From NCBI GenBank assembly GCA_044227705.1, contig JBGAWE010000040.1, positions 1-25,436 on the forward strand: DNA of 25,436 bases, written 5' to 3'. The position numbers and the translations under genes are program-made. The stretch comes from JANOQP01 sp044227705 (GTDB lineage Bacteria > Bacteroidota > Bacteroidia > Chitinophagales > Saprospiraceae). How positions within the stretch are numbered: position 1 is the first letter of the stretch; each line of letters begins with the position of its first letter. Under the pieces are notes generated by a model, which worked only from the letters and a program-made list of their open reading frames with translations, did no database searches and was not told the DNA's origin. Below are positions 22,966 through 25,436 of this stretch, one piece after another.

Positions 22966-24006
22966 TCATTTTTTCAAAAAAGCCCGAGTCCGCTCGGCGG
23001 CGTTCGCCCGGACGTCGAACCAGAACAGGTTGAAGTCGCCCGGGTGGTAGTTGCTGGTGCGAATAAAGAGGCTGCCCCTGAATTTCGGCTTCGTCGTCCA
23101 CAAATATCCGTCGCGCACCTCCGCGTCGCAGAGGTGTGGGTAGGTTCGGAATTTTATCAAAACGGCGCCTTTCGACTCCGTTTTCGGCACATAGCGGCCC
23201 GGCTCGGTGCGCCACGAGATGGGGTTGGTCACGGTGAAGTTGGGGCCGTGCAGCCATTTCACCCGGTCATAGCCGCGCCGGTAGGTCCGCCACGAGCAGT
23301 AGCAGCCCGCCTCGTCGGGCGAGCGGCAAGGCGGGATTTTTTTCAAAAAACCATCGGCGACGGGCCAGCCCGGTAGCCAGGCGGCGACGAGCTTGTTGGA
23401 AAGCGGCTTGCCGTCGTCGAAATATTCTTTCAGCAGGACCATCCCGTGATAGCTCCCCTGACTGTGACCGGCGATGATGACGGGGCGGCCGTCGTTCCAG
23501 TTTTTCAGGTAATAGTCGAACGCCGCCCGAACGTCGGCATGGGCGAGATCAAGGCTGCGCTGCGCCTCCTCAAGCCGGTCTTTTCTGACGAAGTTGTGGA
23601 TGTGCGTCTGCCGGTATCGGGGCGCGAAGACGCGGGCCGTCCCGTTAAAGGCGGTGGCCTGAAACTCCACCGTCCTGTCGGTCTTCTTGTTGAGCTTTTC
23701 GTCGTCCAGGCCTGCGTTCCAGCCCTTCTCGCTGAGCCGCGAGCCGAGGTAGGTTGTCGGGTGGATGAAAAAGACATCGACGGGCGCGGTGGCCTGCCCG
23801 TCTTTTTCGCCCTTCGGGACACGGTCGGCGGCGTCGGCCCGGTCGGGTAGGGCGGCCCAGTTTTCGGGCTTCGAATAGTCGGGGGCGGGCGGTGCCTTTT
23901 TCTCGTCGAAGGCCCCGGCAGGCTTGGTCGGGACGCAGCCGGTGACGAGGACGGCAAGGAGAAAGGCGGTTTTCACCAAAAGGCGTGGGGCGACGGTCAA
24001 ATCCAT
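22966..24006 (-). CDS. DUF3089 alpha/beta hydrolase lipoprotein
   Basis: The 346-residue protein begins MDLTVAPRLLVKTAFLLAVLVTGC, with lipobox LVTGC (Cys24), so it is lipid-anchored in the envelope. The mature part starts with a disordered stretch, then DVFFIHPTTYLG (73-88) and the nucleophile elbow G180-H-S182-Q-G-S, both hallmarks of DUF3089. ARVFAPRYRQTH and WRTYRRGYD-type segments also fit this family. It is expected to be an esterase or lipase with unknown substrate. ATG 24006 is the only good start; a weak -7 match (TTCTTTTG) is at 24036-24029. The stop is 49 bp ahead of the small TPM gene, so the three genes may be one transcript. Confidence 0.87.
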   Translation of the reverse strand: MDLTVAPRLLVKTAFLLAVLVTGCVPTKPAGAFDEKKAPPAPDYSKPENWAALPDRADAADRVPKGEKDGQATAPVDVFFIHPTTYLGSRLSEKGWNAGLDDEKLNKKTDRTVEFQATAFNGTARVFAPRYRQTHIHNFVRKDRLEEAQRSLDLAHADVRAAFDYYLKNWNDGRPVIIAGHSQGSYHGMVLLKEYFDDGKPLSNKLVAAWLPGWPVADGFLKKIPPCRSPDEAGCYCSWRTYRRGYDRVKWLHGPNFTVTNPISWRTEPGRYVPKTESKGAVLIKFRTYPHLCDAEVRDGYLWTTKPKFRGSLFIRTSNYHPGDFNLFWFDVRANAAERTRAFLKK

Positions 24007-24134
24007 GTCGGTCGGGAAGTTTTTTGCCCAAAAGAACGCCGAAAGCCGCCGGGCGGATTGCGGGCCGCCGAAAAAATCCCCGCAAGGCCAACGGCTTTTC
24101 AGATGAAATTCGCCCCACCAGCCGCCTTTTCGAG

Positions 24135-25436
24135 ATGAAAAAAAGCTCGTCGATCTTCGCCGCCGCCCTCCTCCTCGCCGTTTTCGCCGCGATGCGCCTG
24201 TCCTATCCCGATGCGACGAAAAGGACGCTGACTTGGGACGTGTTCGGCTACTACGCCTACCTCCCCGGCCGGTTCATAAACCACGACCTCGACAGCCTCG
24301 CGTGGATGCCGGCGGCCATGAAAAAGCACGGTGCCAGCGACCGCCTTTATCAGGTCATCCCGCTGCCCGACGGCCGCCGCGTGATGAAGTACCCCATCGG
24401 GATGGCGCAGCTTTTCGCCCCGTTTTTCGCGCTCGGCCACGCCGCGGCCGGTTGGCTAGGGTTCGAGCAGGACGGTTTTTCACCGCCCTATCAAATCGCC
24501 ATCTGCCTCGGCGCACTGGTTTTCGCGGCCGTCGGCCTGTGGTTTTTGAGAAAATCGCTCCTCCGTTTCTTCTCCGAAAAGGTTGCCGCCGTAGCACTAT
24601 TGCTGCTCGGCCTCGCCACCAACTGGCCGCAATACGTCGCAAAAGACAGCGGCATGATGCACGGCTGGCTGTTCTGTCTCTATTCCGTCTTTCTTTTTTG
24701 GGTGATAAAATGGCATGAGCGGCCGCGCATCCGCTGGGCCGTCGGCCTCGGCCTCGTATTCGGCCTGGCCACCGTCGCTCGGCCGACGGAGGCAGTGATG
24801 GTTCTCGTCCCCATCCTTTGGGAAACACAAAACCGTGCGGCCAGCCGCGAAAAATGGGCAAAAGTCCGCGCCAAACTCCCGCACCTCCTCTGGGCGGCGA
24901 CCGCCTGCTTTGCCGCCTGGCTCCCGCAAATGGCCTATTGGAAGGCCGTTACCGGCCGTTGGATGTTCGACGTCGGCTCGAAGTTCACTTTTTTGAACCC
25001 CAACTGGAGCGTCCTCCTCGGCTGGGGAAACGGCTGGTTTGTCTACACGCCGCTCGCAGCTTTCGCCGTCGCTTCGATGTTTTTGATGAAGAACAGGCCG
25101 TTTGCCCGCGCCGTCGGCTGGTTCTTCTTCGCCAATATCTGGATAATCATCGCCTGGTCCGACCCGAAGTTCGGGGCGACCTATTCGTGCCGCGCCCTCG
25201 TCGAGAGCTACCCGCTGCTCGCCCTGCCGCTGGGCTGCGGCGTTGAGATGCTCGGTCGACGGCGCGTTTGGGCGGTCGGCGGGCTGGTGGTCGGCGCATT
25301 CCTCGTCTATCTCAACTGCTTCCAAATCTGGCAGTACAACCGCGCCATCCTGCACGGCCGCGACATGAACGGGCCTTACTACCGCGCCATCTTCCTCAAC
25401 CCAAGCCCGTCGCCGCTCGACATGTCGCTCCTCGAC
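24135..25436 (+). CDS. GT-C-like multi-membrane glycosyltransferase (3' end beyond window)
   Basis: From ATG 24135 the frame stays open to the window edge (434 codons, no stop). The protein starts with a transmembrane helix, then a first outer loop with W34-D35-V-F-G-Y-Y-A-Y-L-P, an acidic residue placed as in GT-C enzymes that use polyprenyl-phosphate sugars. At least nine more hydrophobic helices follow, with loops such as WPQYVAKDSGMMHGWLF and GWGNGWFVYTPL. The pattern is that of uncharacterised Bacteroidota integral membrane glycosyltransferases related to the GT39/ArnT group. The acceptor is unknown. It is the second GT-C-like enzyme here, with the TMTC-like protein at 7458. It is divergent from the DUF3089 gene across 128 bp. 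Confidence 0.72.
   Translation, partial: MKKSSSIFAAALLLAVFAAMRLSYPDATKRTLTWDVFGYYAYLPGRFINHDLDSLAWMPAAMKKHGASDRLYQVIPLPDGRRVMKYPIGMAQLFAPFFALGHAAAGWLGFEQDGFSPPYQIAICLGALVFAAVGLWFLRKSLLRFFSEKVAAVALLLLGLATNWPQYVAKDSGMMHGWLFCLYSVFLFWVIKWHERPRIRWAVGLGLVFGLATVARPTEAVMVLVPILWETQNRAASREKWAKVRAKLPHLLWAATACFAAWLPQMAYWKAVTGRWMFDVGSKFTFLNPNWSVLLGWGNGWFVYTPLAAFAVASMFLMKNRPFARAVGWFFFANIWIIIAWSDPKFGATYSCRALVESYPLLALPLGCGVEMLGRRRVWAVGGLVVGAFLVYLNCFQIWQYNRAILHGRDMNGPYYRAIFLNPSPSPLDMSLLD

Overview
The window looks like a chromosomal segment of a GC-rich member of the Bacteroidota, most likely a Saprospiria-type lineage; the class is an inference. The evidence is: two secreted proteins with type IX secretion (T9SS) C-terminal sorting domains; several exact matches to the Bacteroidota -7 promoter element TAnnTTTG; start codons without Shine-Dalgarno sequences; and an N-terminal effector-associated (EAD-like) domain of a kind common in this phylum. 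I see no tRNA, rRNA, CRISPR array, transposase or phage gene.

Layout. 1-3458 (-): a very large protein, cut off by the window start, joining a c-type cytochrome, a PA14 domain, a sugar-dehydrogenase-like propeller and a DUF1080 (3-keto-glycoside lyase/hydratase family) domain. It runs off the edge, so a search for complete ORFs would miss it. 3655-4782 (+): a T9SS cargo protein, ended by a strong bidirectional hairpin. 7292-4843 (-): an operon of OmpR-type response regulator, alpha/beta hydrolase and UbiA-family prenyltransferase. 7458-11070 (+): a TMTC-like membrane glycosyltransferase with TPRs, an MBL-fold hydrolase and a FemAB/GNAT-like acyltransferase, ended by a textbook terminator. 13084-11155 (-): an M43 (cytophagalysin-type) metalloprotease with FN3, PPC and T9SS domains, interrupted by a frameshift. 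13469-15103 (+): a lipoprotein GH37 trehalase. 18781-15107 (-): two SUMF1-domain proteins, one of them an 889-residue EAD-like/transmembrane/repeat-linker/SUMF1 receptor-like protein. 18988-21530 (+): Uma2-family nuclease, SGNH hydrolase and a PhlG-like C-C hydrolase in tight order. 24006-21606 (-): a DUF3089 lipoprotein hydrolase and two TPM-domain proteins, the second broken by a one-base frameshift. 24135-25436 (+): the start of a GT-C-like multi-membrane glycosyltransferase.

Together the genes point to envelope and periplasmic work: secreted proteases, glycan handling (trehalase, DUF1080, two GT-C-like enzymes, SGNH esterase) and membrane quality control (TPM proteins). The most unusual item is the EAD-like/TM/SUMF1 protein with its secreted SUMF1 paralogue, a possible transmembrane sensor-effector pair related to Bacteroidota conflict systems. 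Short tandem heptanucleotide repeats occur in three separate intergenic gaps. Two independent frameshifts suggest either sequence errors or real gene decay. All calls are from reading the sequence by eye; no database search was run.
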